DNA of 64,000 bases from Virgibacillus indicus (GCF_002266285.1 NZ_NPMS01000003.1:124001-188000), one strand, 5' to 3'. Shown: positions 1 through 10,118, counted from the stretch's first letter. The notes: generated by a model from the letters alone, not told the origin. Made by a program: numbers and translations.

Positions 1-149
1 CCGATAATATCGTGGCACTGAAAGATGGAAAAATCGTAAAACAGGGACGCACCTGCGATGTTATTGATAAATGTGTGTTAAAAGATATCTATGATATGGA
101 TATCGATATTAAGGAAATTGATGATAAGCGTATTTGTGTTTATTTCTAA
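1..149 (+). CDS. Siderophore ABC transporter ATP-binding protein, C-terminal fragment
   Basis: Only the last 49 codons are in the window, read from base 3 and ending in TAA at 147-149. The peptide begins DNIVALKDGKIVKQG and ends DDKRICVYF. The LKDGKIVKQG stretch is typical of the end of the nucleotide-binding domain in FecE/FepC-type ATPases of iron-siderophore importers, and the RICVYF ending resembles Bacillus YclP. The YclQ-like binding lipoprotein follows on the same strand, as in the yclNOPQ petrobactin locus, so the two probably work together. The permease genes would lie left of the window. The assignment rests on a short tail plus context. Confidence 0.75.
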   Translation, partial: DNIVALKDGKIVKQGRTCDVIDKCVLKDIYDMDIDIKEIDDKRICVYF

Positions 150-487
150 CAGCTGATGCTGTATGGACCGTGGATGGAAGGCAACTGCTCATAAGAAAAC
201 AGTAAGCATAAAAAGAGTCCTTCATAATAGAAGAGGCGTTAAAAGCCAAATCCACTATAAAGGACACCCAACACTTATAATCTTACCTTATCTTTCTGAT
301 AAGGTAAATGAAATTGCTTGAAAAAATAACTCTTATATCTGAGCGCTCAGGTATATAAATAAATAGAACGGCTCATTTGCCGAAAAAATTTGCTTATGCT
401 TTTTTATGAATAAGATGTTTTCACCTGCCCATGCAGTATTAGCTGTTATTATATAAAAATCTTATAAATAAAGAGGAGTATTTTTTT
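150..487. other. Intergenic gap with two inverted repeats
   Basis: This 338-base gap between the ATPase and the binding-protein gene holds no convincing ORF. It contains a perfect hairpin (10-bp arms TTACCTTATC and GATAAGGTAA, 283-307, 5-base loop) with no U-tract, and a perfect 12-bp palindrome CTGAGCGCTCAG at 339-350. The hairpin may limit read-through or stabilise mRNA ends. The palindrome could be an operator. No Fur-box-like sequence was recognised by eye. Confidence 0.5.
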
Positions 488-1441
488 ATGAAGAAGTTTC
501 TATTATTGCTTGTTTTAAGCATTCTGGCTGTTACTGCTGCAGCCTGTGGTTCAACAGAGGAAGATAGTGAAGGTTCCACCAATGCAGATGGTGGCGATTC
601 TGCCGAGACGATAACAGTAGAACACGAACTTGGTGAAACAGAAGTACCGAAGAATCCGGAAAAAGTGGTTGTATTTGATTATGGTATTTTAGATACATTG
701 GATAAATTAGGAATTGAAGTGGCTGGGGTAGCAAAAGGGAATATTCCTGCATACCTGGAGAAATATGAAAGTGATGAGTATGAGAATATTGGAAGCCTAA
801 AAGAACCTGACTTTGAAAAAATAGCTGAGATTGATCCAGATGTTATTATTATTTCCGGAAGACAGGCAACTGTTTATGACCAGCTGGAAGAGCTTGCGCC
901 AACAGTACATCTTGGGGTGGATACTACAAGATATTTGGATTCATTTAAGGAAAATATGAATACGGTTGGTGAAATTTTTAATAAACAATCTGAAATAGAA
1001 GAGGAATTAGCCGCGATTGAAGATTCAATTGCTTCCTTGAACGAAAGAGCTTCTGAAGCAGATCAGAATGCACTTATTATTTTATCCAATGATGATAAAA
1101 TCAGTGCATATGGCTCGAATTCAAGATTTGGTTTAATTCATGATGTATTTGGAGTTCCAACGGTGGATGACAGCATTGAAGCTTCAACACATGGAATGAA
1201 TGTTACATTTGAATACGTGATGGAACAGGATCCTGACTTATTATATGTAGTTGATCGAACTGCAGTGGTTGGAGGAGAATCCTCAGCAAAACAAATAGTT
1301 GAGAATGAATTGGTTAAAAACACCAAGGCATATGAAAATGATAATATTGTATACCTAAACCCGGATTATTGGTATCTTTCCGGTGGAGGATTAGTTTCTG
1401 TAACTGAAATGGTGAAGGAAATTGACGCTAGTATAAAATAA
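488..1441 (+). CDS. yclQ: Petrobactin-type siderophore-binding lipoprotein (YclQ-like)
   Basis: This is the 317-aa extracellular substrate-binding subunit of an iron-siderophore ABC importer. A signal peptide ends in a lipobox (TAAAC, Cys about residue 20), so the protein should be lipid-anchored. It is followed by an acidic, Ser/Gly-rich linker and a periplasmic-binding-protein class III fold. Stretches such as VVVFDYGILDTLDKLG, GSLKEPDFEKIAE, DPDVIIISGRQ and YWYLSGGGL match B. subtilis YclQ closely. AGAGGAG lies a suitable distance before the ATG. It follows the ATPase gene after 338 bases and ends in a strong terminator. Petrobactin specificity is inferred from YclQ. Confidence 0.88.
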   Translation: MKKFLLLLVLSILAVTAAACGSTEEDSEGSTNADGGDSAETITVEHELGETEVPKNPEKVVVFDYGILDTLDKLGIEVAGVAKGNIPAYLEKYESDEYENIGSLKEPDFEKIAEIDPDVIIISGRQATVYDQLEELAPTVHLGVDTTRYLDSFKENMNTVGEIFNKQSEIEEELAAIEDSIASLNERASEADQNALIILSNDDKISAYGSNSRFGLIHDVFGVPTVDDSIEASTHGMNVTFEYVMEQDPDLLYVVDRTAVVGGESSAKQIVENELVKNTKAYENDNIVYLNPDYWYLSGGGLVSVTEMVKEIDASIK

Positions 1442-1447
1442 GAGAAG

Positions 1448-1498
1448 AGCGGAAGCGCCCGTTTAGTGACCTACAGATCACAGGTGCTTCCGCTTTTG
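1448..1498 (+). terminator. Intrinsic terminator after yclQ
   Basis: AGCGGAAGCGCC at 1448-1459 pairs with GGTGCTTCCGCT at 1483-1494, followed by TTTT. One mismatch or wobble lies in a 12-bp stem. Confidence 0.85.
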
Positions 1499-1668
1499 AT
1501 TATTGTGGCAAAAATAAGTAAAGTCTAAGCTTAATTGTTATGAAACGTTAATAATGGGCATAAAGGCTATTATACTGCGGTTTATGTCATATATGCTTAT
1601 TTTTAATACTTGAAAACAGGTACCACTCTATGTTTGAATAAAGGGACATTGAAAAGAAATGAGGTTTT

Positions 1669-2406
1669 GTGAAAATGAAAAAAATAATAATGCTAGCCAT
1701 GGCGCTAACTTTAGCAATAGTTTTAGCTGCATGTAATGATGATTCAGCTGAAGAAAATGATAATAACCAAAACTCTTCCGAGGAAAGTGCTTCTGAGGAA
1801 AATACTCCTGAACAGGAACAACAGCCTGTAGAAGTAACAGAAGAAGAAACTATAGAAGATGGAACTTCCGTTGTTAATGTAAATGGTGATGAAGTAAAAG
1901 GGGATAAGTACAACCCTATTTATAAGCAGGTTAAAATGTCCATGCAGCAATATGGACAAGATGTCAGTAATCTGGACCAGATAAAGGAACAAACGATTAA
2001 TATTTTGATAGAGCAGCAATTAATTAAGCAGGCTGCAGCAGATAAAGGATTAGAGGTTTCAGAAGAAGAGGTACAATCAGAATTTGATACACTGAAGGAA
2101 AATAATGGGGAGCAGCTGACAGCGGTATTGGATCAATTTCAATTGACTGAAGAGAACTTTAAATCACAGTTGGCTGATGACCTGATAACTCAAAAGTATA
2201 TTGATGCAGAACTTGACATAGAAGTATCAGAAGAAGAAATTCAGGAGTCCTACGACAAGCTGAAAGAGAATAATGAGGAAATGCAGGAATTGGATCAGAT
2301 TAAAGAGCAGCTTAAACAGCAGCTCACAAACCAGAAAGTTCAAGAACAGCTGCAAGTTAAAGTGGATGAATTAAAAGAAAATGCAGAAGTAGAAACATTG
2401 ATATAA
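1669..2406 (+). CDS. SurA-N domain lipoprotein, PrsA-like foldase without a PPIase domain
   Basis: A 245-aa secreted lipoprotein. The signal peptide ends in LAAC (Cys about residue 21), followed by a very acidic low-complexity linker (about 22-65). The helical C-terminal half (VNVNGDEVKGDKY..., LIEQQLIKQAAADKGLEVSEEEV...) matches the SurA N-terminal chaperone domain found in PrsA-like foldases. No parvulin peptidyl-prolyl isomerase domain follows, so a chaperone or holdase role outside the membrane is more likely than catalysis. GTG at 1669 and ATG at 1675 are both usable with GAGG at 1661-1664. A terminator shared with hisC follows. Confidence 0.7.
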   Translation: MKMKKIIMLAMALTLAIVLAACNDDSAEENDNNQNSSEESASEENTPEQEQQPVEVTEEETIEDGTSVVNVNGDEVKGDKYNPIYKQVKMSMQQYGQDVSNLDQIKEQTINILIEQQLIKQAAADKGLEVSEEEVQSEFDTLKENNGEQLTAVLDQFQLTEENFKSQLADDLITQKYIDAELDIEVSEEEIQESYDKLKENNEEMQELDQIKEQLKQQLTNQKVQEQLQVKVDELKENAEVETLI

Positions 2407-2412
2407 GAGCAT

Positions 2413-2450
2413 AAAAAAGCATCGTACTCGTTATCGGGTCGATGCTTTTC
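2413..2450. terminator. Bidirectional terminator between the SurA-N-like lipoprotein gene and hisC
   Basis: AAAAAAGCATCG pairs with CGATGCTTTT, giving an A-tract on one side and a T-tract on the other, so it can stop transcription from both directions. It overlaps the last codons of hisC. Confidence 0.85.
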
Positions 2451-3504
2451 TAATTAGAGAATCCAATTTCTCGAAAAACAGCTTCATGTCTTCATCTGTA
2501 CCAATAGTAATCCGCAAAAAATTATCAATTTCAGATTTGTTAAAATATCTGACTAAAACATTTTCACGTTTAAGTCCGGTATACAAATCTGCGGCATTTT
2601 TGCTGTAATGGCAGGCAAAAATAAAATTAGTCGCAGATGGAAGGACATGGAAACCGCGTTTTTTCATTTCGGCTGCAGCCCATTCCCTTGTCTGTACAAT
2701 TTTTTGGGTTGTATGGTTAAAATACTCGATATCCTTCATTGCTGCTGTTGCACCTGCAATTGCAAGCCTGTCAATGGTATAGGAATTAAATGAATCCTTA
2801 ATTCGGTATAGCGCTTCAATAAGGTCGGGATTTCCAATGGCAAATCCTACCCGCAATCCGGCGAGCGACCGTGATTTGGACATGGTTTGCACAACCAATA
2901 CATTATCATATGTCTTGGTGAGTGATATCGCTGAAATTGAAGCGAAATCAATATATGCTTCATCAATGATAACAATTTGCCCAGGATTGTTTTCAGCAAT
3001 ATCCTTAATTGCATCCAATTCCAAATAGACACTTGTCGGGGCATTTGGATTTGGAAAAATAACTCCACCCTCGGATTGGAAAAAGGCCTCAGCAGGCAGG
3101 CTGAAATCACGATTTAACTCAATCTCTTCATATGGAATGTTGAATAGCTTTGCATAAACCGGATAAAAGCTGTATGAAATCATTGGAAAACGGATTTTCC
3201 TGCCTGGTTCAAAAAATGCCATAAATGAAAATGCGAGAACCTCATCAGATCCATTTCCTGCAAAGATATTCTCTTTGGACAGTCCGTAATATTTTGCTGC
3301 TTCATTCCGTAATTGATCGACAGTAGGGGAAGGGTACAGGTTTAATTTCCGATCCAGTTCCTCCTTTATTGCTTCAATTGCTATAGGCGAAGGCGGATAA
3401 GGGTTTTCATTCGTATTCAGCTTCAATATATTCTGCTGATCAAGCTGTTCTCCGGGTACATAGGGCTCACATCGCTTAACCATCTCACTCCAGAATTTAC
3501 TCAT
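2431..3504 (-). CDS. hisC: Histidinol-phosphate aminotransferase
   Basis: A PLP-dependent class I/II aminotransferase that converts imidazole-acetol phosphate and glutamate to histidinol phosphate. Visible family features are [12 protein letters not shown] near the N-terminus, [12 protein letters not shown], the PNPNAPT motif, IIDEAYIDF (PLP-binding Asp/Tyr) and the Schiff-base lysine region [15 protein letters not shown] chose the ATG at 3504 (MSKFWSEM) because AGGAAGGG precedes it at good spacing; a longer in-frame start at 3570 lacks one. The start overlaps the end of hisI by 8 bases. It is the last gene of the his operon. Confidence 0.95.
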   Translation of the reverse strand: MSKFWSEMVKRCEPYVPGEQLDQQNILKLNTNENPYPPSPIAIEAIKEELDRKLNLYPSPTVDQLRNEAAKYYGLSKENIFAGNGSDEVLAFSFMAFFEPGRKIRFPMISYSFYPVYAKLFNIPYEEIELNRDFSLPAEAFFQSEGGVIFPNPNAPTSVYLELDAIKDIAENNPGQIVIIDEAYIDFASISAISLTKTYDNVLVVQTMSKSRSLAGLRVGFAIGNPDLIEALYRIKDSFNSYTIDRLAIAGATAAMKDIEYFNHTTQKIVQTREWAAAEMKKRGFHVLPSATNFIFACHYSKNAADLYTGLKRENVLVRYFNKSEIDNFLRITIGTDEDMKLFFEKLDSLIRKASTR

Positions 3505-4138
3505 TCTGATTCCCTTCCTTTTGAATATGCCTTTCTTGCAATACCATTTTGATATCCTCAACAGATACATCCAATAGTTCCATCAGCACCAATGTATGGT
3601 ATGTGAGATCAGCGATTTCCCACTTGACTTCCTCTTTATCATCATTTTTGGCTCCGATGATTACTTCACTGGTTTCTTCACCAACCTTTTTCAGTATTTT
3701 ATCAATACCTTCCCGGAATAGATAAGAGGTATATGCTCCTTCAACAGGGTTGTTCTTCCGTTCTTTTATTTTAGCCGTCAACGTTGAGATTACATCACTG
3801 CTCACAACACCATTTTCATAAAGTCCGTTGTGAAAACATGTATCTTCTCCCGTATGGCAGGCTGGACCAATTGGTGTTACCTGAACCAGAAGTGCGTCAG
3901 CATCACAGTCAAATGTTATCTTTTTAATAAGCTGTTTATTGCCGGAGGTTTCTCCTTTATTCCAGAGTTTCTGACGTTTCCTTGAGAAAAACCAGGTTTC
4001 ATTTGTCTGGATTGTTTTCAACAAAGATTCTTCATTCATATATGCAAGTGTTAATACTTTTCCAGTCTCAGCATGTTGAACGATTGCTGGAATCAATCCG
4101 TTTTCATTATATGAAAGCTGTTTGATGTTTACTTCCAT
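3497..4138 (-). CDS. hisI: Bifunctional phosphoribosyl-AMP cyclohydrolase / phosphoribosyl-ATP pyrophosphatase
   Basis: A 213-aa HisIE fusion catalysing steps 2 and 3 of histidine synthesis. The N-terminal cyclohydrolase domain (about 1-115) shows [25 protein letters not shown] and the metal ligands in [10 protein letters not shown] and GPACHTG. The C-terminal pyrophosphatase domain (about 125-205) shows [16 protein letters not shown] and [14 protein letters not shown] with the acidic Mg-binding residues. It shares one base with hisF upstream (TAATG) and overlaps hisC downstream, indicating translational coupling. Confidence 0.95.
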   Translation of the reverse strand: MEVNIKQLSYNENGLIPAIVQHAETGKVLTLAYMNEESLLKTIQTNETWFFSRKRQKLWNKGETSGNKQLIKKITFDCDADALLVQVTPIGPACHTGEDTCFHNGLYENGVVSSDVISTLTAKIKERKNNPVEGAYTSYLFREGIDKILKKVGEETSEVIIGAKNDDKEEVKWEIADLTYHTLVLMELLDVSVEDIKMVLQERHIQKEGNQNE

Positions 4139-4914
4139 TAGAAATCCCCCCTTACAGTTATATTGTTTTCATTCAGATATTTTTTCAAATCAGGTATAGC
4201 TATTTCTCCGTAATGAAATACAGATGCAGCTAAAGCAGCATCTGCACAGCCTGGCTGCAGAACTTCCGAAAAATGCTCCAGTTTTCCAGCGCCGCCACTT
4301 GCTACTATTGGAAGTGATACTGCTGCAGCAATCAATTTTGTTAACTCCAGGTTATACCCGCCCTTTTCACCATCTGTGTCAATGGCGTTAACAACAATTT
4401 CACCTGCTCCAAGCTCTTCTCCACATTTTGCCCATTCGATTGCATCCATTCCGGTGTTTTTTCTTCCGCCATTTATAAATACTTGCCAAAGATTTTCTTC
4501 CGTCTGTTTAGCATCAATGGATAAAACGACACACTGACTGCCGAACTTCAGTGCAGCCTCTTTGATAAGCGAAGGATTTTTTACTGCTGCACTATTGATG
4601 GATACTTTATCTGCACCGGATCGCAATACTCTATGAATATCCTGTACCGTTCGAATTCCCCCACCAACCGTAAATGGTATCGCAATTTCCCGCGCTACCT
4701 CTTCTACGATATCAAGGAAAATTTCCCTTTCCTCATTGGATGCAGTTATATCATAAAAAACAAGTTCGTCTGCGCCGGCCTCATTATATCGCTTGGCTAA
4801 TTCCACCGGATTTGCTACGTCTTTAATATCCTGAAACTTTTTTCCTTTTACTACCCGTCCTTTATCTACATCCAGGCATGGAATGATTCGTTTAGCCAGC
4901 ATTTTCTTCACCAT
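4138..4914 (-). CDS. hisF: Imidazole glycerol phosphate synthase, cyclase subunit
   Basis: A (beta-alpha)8 barrel enzyme that works with HisH to make IGP and AICAR from PRFAR and ammonia. Family signatures are [16 protein letters not shown] (catalytic Asp of CLDV), [18 protein letters not shown] and a second phosphate site [11 protein letters not shown]. The start at 4914 has AAGGA 8 bases upstream; an ATG at 4902 ([12 protein letters not shown]) is the alternative and would match the usual family start. It overlaps hisA by 23 bases. Confidence 0.95.
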   Translation of the reverse strand: MVKKMLAKRIIPCLDVDKGRVVKGKKFQDIKDVANPVELAKRYNEAGADELVFYDITASNEEREIFLDIVEEVAREIAIPFTVGGGIRTVQDIHRVLRSGADKVSINSAAVKNPSLIKEAALKFGSQCVVLSIDAKQTEENLWQVFINGGRKNTGMDAIEWAKCGEELGAGEIVVNAIDTDGEKGGYNLELTKLIAAAVSLPIVASGGAGKLEHFSEVLQPGCADAALAASVFHYGEIAIPDLKKYLNENNITVRGDF

Positions 4915-5614
4915 CCAATAAGTCCTTAAAATTCATTGTTCCGTCATACAATGCTTTTCCTATAATAGCACAATAAAGGTCAAGTGATTTTAACTTCTCT
5001 ACATCTGCAGGTGATGATATCCCGCCGGATGCAATTACATTCATGGTTGTAGCCTCATTGATTTCTTGTAATTCTTTGAAGTTTGGCCCTTGGAGCATGC
5101 CATCTTTTAAAATATCCGTATAGACGATTGTTTCCACTCCAAGTGATTCCAATTCTTTCACAAGATCAATTGCTTTTACTGTACTGGTGCTGGTCCAGCC
5201 ATTTGTCGCAACATAGCCATTACGGGCATCAATGGATACAGCAACTTTGCTGCCATATGCGTCAACAGCCTCTCTTAAAAACGCTTTATCATTAATAGCA
5301 GCCGTTCCAATAATGACACGGTCGACTCCAGCAGTTATATATTCCTGAATGACGGACATGGAACGGATGCCGCCGCCTAATTGAATGGGAATACTAGCCT
5401 GTTTTGAAATTGCTTCAATACTTGCCTTATTGATGGACACACCAGTTTTTGCTCCGTCAAGATCAACAATATGCAAGTATGCTGCCTGCTGTTTCTCCCA
5501 ATCTGCTGCCACTTCAACAGGGGAATCGTTATAAATTTTTTCTTTATTGTAGTCTCCCTGTGTAAGACGTACACATTTACCATTTTTAATATCGATTGCT
5601 GGAAAAAGAATCAT
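4892..5614 (-). CDS. hisA: ProFAR isomerase
   Basis: A 240-aa TIM barrel that isomerises ProFAR to PRFAR. It shows [19 protein letters not shown] (catalytic Asp8), [21 protein letters not shown] and the second half-barrel [14 protein letters not shown] with the other catalytic Asp, and [12 protein letters not shown]. Its ATG overlaps the hisH stop by four bases (ATGA), and its end runs into hisF. Confidence 0.95.
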   Translation of the reverse strand: MILFPAIDIKNGKCVRLTQGDYNKEKIYNDSPVEVAADWEKQQAAYLHIVDLDGAKTGVSINKASIEAISKQASIPIQLGGGIRSMSVIQEYITAGVDRVIIGTAAINDKAFLREAVDAYGSKVAVSIDARNGYVATNGWTSTSTVKAIDLVKELESLGVETIVYTDILKDGMLQGPNFKELQEINEATTMNVIASGGISSPADVEKLKSLDLYCAIIGKALYDGTMNFKDLLDGEENAG

Positions 5615-6216
5615 GAAATCAACTCCCCGAAATTTTGTAAAAGCTGTAAGCCGGTTTTGCCGCTTTTCTCTGGATGAAACTGCATGCCGATAATGTTGTT
5701 CTGCTGTACAATTGCTGGAATTATTCCACCATAGCTGGTGCTGGCGATCAGTGAGTTTTGCTCATAGTCCTGAACTGCATAGGAATGAACGAAATACACA
5801 TAATCCTGATTGGACAAATCTTTTACCAGAGGACTATTAATAAGACGTGCCAATGTATTCCAGCCTATATGTGGAACCTTCACAGAATTGCTGATACGAG
5901 AAACATTACCTTGAAGCAGACCAAGACCTTCCCATTCACCATCCTCAAAGCTTTTCTCATAAAATAATTGCATGCCTAAGCAAATTCCAAGTAATGGTTT
6001 TCCGTTTGCTGCTTCCTCTAGTAAGGTTTTCGTTAATCCAAGGTGATCCAGTGTTTCCATAGCATCTTTAAATGCACCTACACCTGGCAATATAATTGCA
6101 TTGCTTTGTTCTATTGTCTGGACATCTGTTGTTAAACAACTAGCTAAATTGAGTTTATTTAGGGCAAATTGCAGGCTTTTAATATTTCCTGCACCATAAT
6201 CTACGATAGCAATCAT
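5611..6216 (-). CDS. hisH: Imidazole glycerol phosphate synthase, glutaminase subunit
   Basis: A 201-aa class I glutamine amidotransferase that feeds ammonia to HisF. It contains IVDYGAGNIKSLQFAL, the oxyanion strand motif LPGVGAF, the nucleophile motif GICLGMQLF (catalytic Cys) and QFHPEKSG (catalytic His/Glu). It is separated from hisB by 98 bases, the only sizeable gap in the operon. That gap holds a small hairpin (AAAATAC/GTATTTT arms) on the transcribed strand. Confidence 0.95.
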   Translation of the reverse strand: MIAIVDYGAGNIKSLQFALNKLNLASCLTTDVQTIEQSNAIILPGVGAFKDAMETLDHLGLTKTLLEEAANGKPLLGICLGMQLFYEKSFEDGEWEGLGLLQGNVSRISNSVKVPHIGWNTLARLINSPLVKDLSNQDYVYFVHSYAVQDYEQNSLIASTSYGGIIPAIVQQNNIIGMQFHPEKSGKTGLQLLQNFGELIS

Positions 6217-6314
6217 AATCGGATTCTTCCTCTCTGGTTGACTGGCTGAAATAGTTTTTTTGTTTGTGTTCTCATCAGCCGCCGAAATGAAAATACACTT
6301 CGTGCTTCGTATTT

Positions 6315-6899
6315 TTAAAGGATTCCTTTTGTAGAAGGTACACCCTTTATGCGTGGGTTCTTGATGCTTGCCTGGTCCAGTGCACGGCCAAAGCCTTTGA
6401 ATATTGCTTCAATGATATGATGGCTGTTTTTACCATAAGCCAGGTTAATATGCAGTGTCACTTTGGCATTGCTTGTAAAGGCCTGGAAGAATTCCTCTAC
6501 CAATTCCGTATCAAAGTTTCCAACTTTATCTTTCAATCCTTCAACATTGTAAACAAAATAGGACCTGCCGCTGATGTCCAATGAAACATTTGCCAAAGCT
6601 TCATCCATCGGGCTTGTCACCGTAGCATAGCGGGTAATTCCTTCCTTATTCCCGATAGCTTGATGAAAGGCCTCACCAAGGGCGATTCCGATATCCTCTA
6701 CGGAGTGATGCTGATCCACATTCAAATCCCCATTGCAGGTTATCTCCAGATCAAACAATCCATGCTTCGTCATCAGTGTCAGCATATGATCAAAAAAGCC
6801 GACCCCTGTATCAATCGAGGAAGAACCAGATCCGTCAATTGTAAAATCTAAATCTATTTCCGTTTCTGCTGTTTTTCTGCTAATCTTGTAATTTCTCAT
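6315..6899 (-). CDS. hisB: Imidazoleglycerol-phosphate dehydratase
   Basis: A 194-aa Mn-dependent dehydratase that makes imidazole-acetol phosphate. The duplicated metal-binding motifs are present: FFDHMLTLMTKHG and DQHHSVEDIGIALGEA in the first half, then FFQAFTSNAKVTLHI and NSHHIIEAIFKGFGRAL in the second. No phosphatase domain is fused, which fits the separate hisJ nearby. GAAAGGAAG precedes the ATG. The start overlaps the end of hisD by 20 bases. Confidence 0.96.
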   Translation of the reverse strand: MRNYKISRKTAETEIDLDFTIDGSGSSSIDTGVGFFDHMLTLMTKHGLFDLEITCNGDLNVDQHHSVEDIGIALGEAFHQAIGNKEGITRYATVTSPMDEALANVSLDISGRSYFVYNVEGLKDKVGNFDTELVEEFFQAFTSNAKVTLHINLAYGKNSHHIIEAIFKGFGRALDQASIKNPRIKGVPSTKGIL

Positions 6900-8178
6900 A
6901 AGATCCTTCCTTTCTGATCTGGACAGAATTTGCGTGTGCTGTCAAACCTTCTGTGTTTGCCAGATTGATAATGGTATCTGAAGCTTCTTTTAAAGCTTCA
7001 CTCGAATAACTGATAATGCTTGATTTCTTAACAAAGTCATAGACGCCAAGAGGGGAGGAGAACTTAGCTGTACCGCTGGTTGGCAGTGTGTGGTTTGGTC
7101 CTGCAAAATAGTCCCCCAAAGGTTCAGGAGAATAATTCCCAAGAAATACCGCCCCAGCATTTTTCACATAATGCAGCTTTTCCGATGGATTTTGAATCAT
7201 TAATTGCAGATGCTCTGGTGCTATTTCGTTTACCAATTCAAATGCTTCTGATTCATTTTCAGCTAATATTATTCTTCCATTTTGCTTTAGAGATTGCTGG
7301 ATAATTTCTTTCCGCTCAAGCTCAGCAGTCTGCTTTTCGACTTCCAGCAGGATTTTTTCTGCCAACTTACTTTTCATCGTTATGCAAATTGGTTTTGCCG
7401 ATTCATCATGCTCTGCCTGTGAGAGCAGGTCTGCAGCAACGTAAGCGGGAGGAGCAGTCTCATCAGCAACGATGCATATTTCACTTGGGCCAGCTATCAT
7501 GTCAATGGCTACATCGCCAAATACCCATTTTTTTGCCCGGGCTACATAAGCATTTCCTGGGCCAACGATTTTGGAAACCTTCTCTATGGTTTCTGTTCCA
7601 TATGCCAGGGCTGCGATAGCCTGAGCACCACCTACTTTATAAACTGCGTCTGCTCCAGCTACTCTTGCAGCAGCAAGCACATGCGGGTTTATTGTCCCGT
7701 CAGATAGTGGTGGAGTCGTTATTATTATGTTTTCTACACCAGCTAATTTGGCAGGTATGGCATTCATTAAAACGGAAGAGGGGTATGCTGCTTTTCCACC
7801 GGGAATATAAATACCTGCTTTTTGCAGTGGGGTTACTTTTTGCCCCAGCATAATTCCATTTTCTTTATTGACGAACCATGAGTGCTCTTTCTGGACCTGG
7901 TGAAATTCAGTAATATTTGCTTTCGCCTGTTTTAAGGCTGATAAAAAATCGTCACTTACCTGCTTTTCAGCTTCTTTAAATTCCTCATCCGTTACGCGAA
8001 GGTTTGTTAAATCTGCACCATCAAACTGCTTTGTGTATTGAAATAATGCCTTGTCACCATACTGCTTTACTTGTTTAATAATTTCGAGTACAGACTCGTC
8101 GATATCTTCCAACATTGTCTGGCTGGTAGAATAATCTTCTTTTTCGCTCAGGTATTGTTTTGCTGTAATTATTTTCAA
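6880..8178 (-). CDS. hisD: Histidinol dehydrogenase
   Basis: Zinc enzyme that oxidises histidinol to histidine with two NAD. Family blocks visible are YIPGGKAAYPSSVLMN, VGGAQAIAALAYGT, VGPGNAYVARAKK, IDMIAGPSEI (active-site loop), AEHDESA, IAPEHLQLM (catalytic Glu/His) and GPNHTLPTSG. I prefer the TTG start at 8178 (MKIITAKQYL) because TTGGAG sits 8 bases before it. GTG at 8187 and ATG at 8184 are in frame but too close to the ribosome binding site. It abuts or overlaps the hisG stop. Confidence 0.95.
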   Translation of the reverse strand: MKIITAKQYLSEKEDYSTSQTMLEDIDESVLEIIKQVKQYGDKALFQYTKQFDGADLTNLRVTDEEFKEAEKQVSDDFLSALKQAKANITEFHQVQKEHSWFVNKENGIMLGQKVTPLQKAGIYIPGGKAAYPSSVLMNAIPAKLAGVENIIITTPPLSDGTINPHVLAAARVAGADAVYKVGGAQAIAALAYGTETIEKVSKIVGPGNAYVARAKKWVFGDVAIDMIAGPSEICIVADETAPPAYVAADLLSQAEHDESAKPICITMKSKLAEKILLEVEKQTAELERKEIIQQSLKQNGRIILAENESEAFELVNEIAPEHLQLMIQNPSEKLHYVKNAGAVFLGNYSPEPLGDYFAGPNHTLPTSGTAKFSSPLGVYDFVKKSSIISYSSEALKEASDTIINLANTEGLTAHANSVQIRKEGSYEKLQD

Positions 8179-8183
8179 TGTCA

Positions 8184-8807
8184 TCACTCCAAGCCAGATT
8201 TTAAACTATTAATGAACTGGCGGATATTTTCGGATTTTGTAGCAAAGCTTGCTTTGTTAACGATTAATCTTGTACTGATATCTTCTATTTCTTCGATAAT
8301 TGTTAACCCATTTTCGTTTATGGTGTTGCCTGTTTCTACGATATCAACAATGTAATCAGCGAGGCCGATAAGCGGCGCCAACTCTACTGATCCATTTAAC
8401 TTTACTGTTTCAATGGATTGTCCTTTTTTCTGAAAATGTTTTATTGCAATAACCGGATATTTTGAGGCGATTGTCAGTTTTTGCTTCTCTTCCAGCTGCT
8501 GCGACTTTCCGGCAACGACAAATTTGCATTTCCCCAGCTTCAAATCAAGCATCTCATATACATCAGCCTGGGACTCCAGAATATTGTCTTTTCCAACAAT
8601 GCCAATATCGGCTGCACCCTTTTCCACATATGTCGGCACATCTACTGCTTTAACAAAAACCAATTTAATTTTTTCTTCTTTATCATAGAAAACAAGTTTC
8701 CTGCTTTCTTCATGAAAGCCGGGAAAATGAATGTCAATATTTTTTAAAAGGGAAATGGAGCTTTTGGCTGTACGTCCTTTTGCTAATGCAAGTGTTATAT
8801 AACTCAA
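8184..8807 (-). CDS. hisG: ATP phosphoribosyltransferase, short form
   Basis: First enzyme of the pathway, joining ATP and PRPP. At 207 aa it is the short form, lacking the regulatory ACT-like C-terminal domain, and therefore needs HisZ, which is encoded immediately upstream. Motifs include LALAKGR, DIGIVGKDNILE and the PRPP loop DIVETGNTINENGL. It starts with TTG directly after the hisZ stop. Its ribosome binding site (AAAGGAG) is formed by the final codons of hisZ, so the two are translationally coupled. Confidence 0.95.
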   Translation of the reverse strand: MSYITLALAKGRTAKSSISLLKNIDIHFPGFHEESRKLVFYDKEEKIKLVFVKAVDVPTYVEKGAADIGIVGKDNILESQADVYEMLDLKLGKCKFVVAGKSQQLEEKQKLTIASKYPVIAIKHFQKKGQSIETVKLNGSVELAPLIGLADYIVDIVETGNTINENGLTIIEEIEDISTRLIVNKASFATKSENIRQFINSLKSGLE

Positions 8808-10046
8808 TTACATATCTCCTTTCCCAAACTGTAAAATGTTCTCGTAAAGTTCAGTGAAATTAGTGAATGTCCTCTTTTCATTATTGTGTATCAGCACATT
8901 TTGATTGTTTTCATAATGGATAGCAGACTTTGAATCTATTGTATTCGTTGTCCCCGTTAAAAAGGTCAAAACCTGATAGCCTTCCGAACGGAGCCGGAAT
9001 GCAGTTGTTAAGGCATTCTTCTGCTTTTCTTTTTCGTAATAAATAATCATATCAGCAGATGGAGCTTGATCAGGGAATGCCTCCTGCCTCGTAAGTGCAT
9101 GCAATAAAAGATCAACATCAAAGGCGAAACCGATTGCCGGGACTGCGGCACCATACTGCTTGCCTAAATTGTCATATCTTCCACCCATTAGTACCGGTTT
9201 GCCGACACTGTCTGCAAACCCCTGAAAAATAATGCCGGAGTAGTAGTTCATGTGATTAATTAATCCAAGATTGAACACAATAGAATCCTCTGCGCCGTAA
9301 TTTTTCAGAACTTCGTAAACCTCACGCAGATTCTCCAGCAGTAATTGCATTTCTTCATTCAAAATAATTTCTTCAGCCTGTCTGATAACATCTGTTGGGT
9401 TTCCGTACAGCATTGGTATTGACTGAATTGCCCTCTTTACATCATTATTGATGGATAACTCTGATAAAAATAGTTCAATTTCAGCAATGTTCTTTGACTG
9501 AATTAAAGCAAGCAGCTGGTCCATTTCCGTTTGTGAAAGGGAGGCTTCGGCAATTAATGCTTTAAAGAAGCCTGCATGGCCAATTTCTATTTTAAAATTA
9601 GGAAGTTTTAAATCCTTCAACGTATGAATCGCCAGCATGAGCACCTCGGCATTATTTTCGGAGGTGTTTTCGCCAAAATACTCGATGCCTGCCTGTGTAT
9701 TCTCTTTTGTATCAGCTTGTTCAATGGATTGCCGGAATATATCCAGTACATAAAAAAGCCTGAGGCTGTCCTGTTTGGATACTGCTGCCATTCGGGTGAT
9801 CGGAATGGTTACGTCCGGTCTTAATACCAATACTTTCCCTGAAGAATCAATTACTTTTATCATGTCATCCTTATTTACAGTTCCTTTAACTGTTGAATAC
9901 ATATCATAATATTCGAAGGTGGACGTACGGATTTGTTTATAACCGTATGTAGTGAAACGTTTCTTTAATTTTGCCAGAAGTTTTTCCCTGATTTGGAAAT
10001 CTTCTACGCTTGTGCCATTATTCGTATCTACGATATATGGTGGCAT
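8808..10046 (-). CDS. hisZ: ATP phosphoribosyltransferase regulatory subunit
   Basis: A 412-aa paralogue of class II histidyl-tRNA synthetase that assembles with short HisG and confers histidine feedback inhibition. Class II core motifs are recognisable (TFEYYDMY, VLRPDVTIPITRMAA, GGRYDNLGKQYG, AIGFAFDVDLLL). The HisRS anticodon-binding domain is reduced, as usual for HisZ. First gene of the operon; AAGGGAGC precedes the ATG, and a consensus promoter lies about 75-100 bases upstream. Confidence 0.94.
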   Translation of the reverse strand: MPPYIVDTNNGTSVEDFQIREKLLAKLKKRFTTYGYKQIRTSTFEYYDMYSTVKGTVNKDDMIKVIDSSGKVLVLRPDVTIPITRMAAVSKQDSLRLFYVLDIFRQSIEQADTKENTQAGIEYFGENTSENNAEVLMLAIHTLKDLKLPNFKIEIGHAGFFKALIAEASLSQTEMDQLLALIQSKNIAEIELFLSELSINNDVKRAIQSIPMLYGNPTDVIRQAEEIILNEEMQLLLENLREVYEVLKNYGAEDSIVFNLGLINHMNYYSGIIFQGFADSVGKPVLMGGRYDNLGKQYGAAVPAIGFAFDVDLLLHALTRQEAFPDQAPSADMIIYYEKEKQKNALTTAFRLRSEGYQVLTFLTGTTNTIDSKSAIHYENNQNVLIHNNEKRTFTNFTELYENILQFGKGDM

Positions 10047-10118
10047 GGAATAGCTCCCTTCATAATAAAAACTAAAACTTTATCACTTTATCGCTTTAAT
10101 TAAGTAAAGTTATATAGT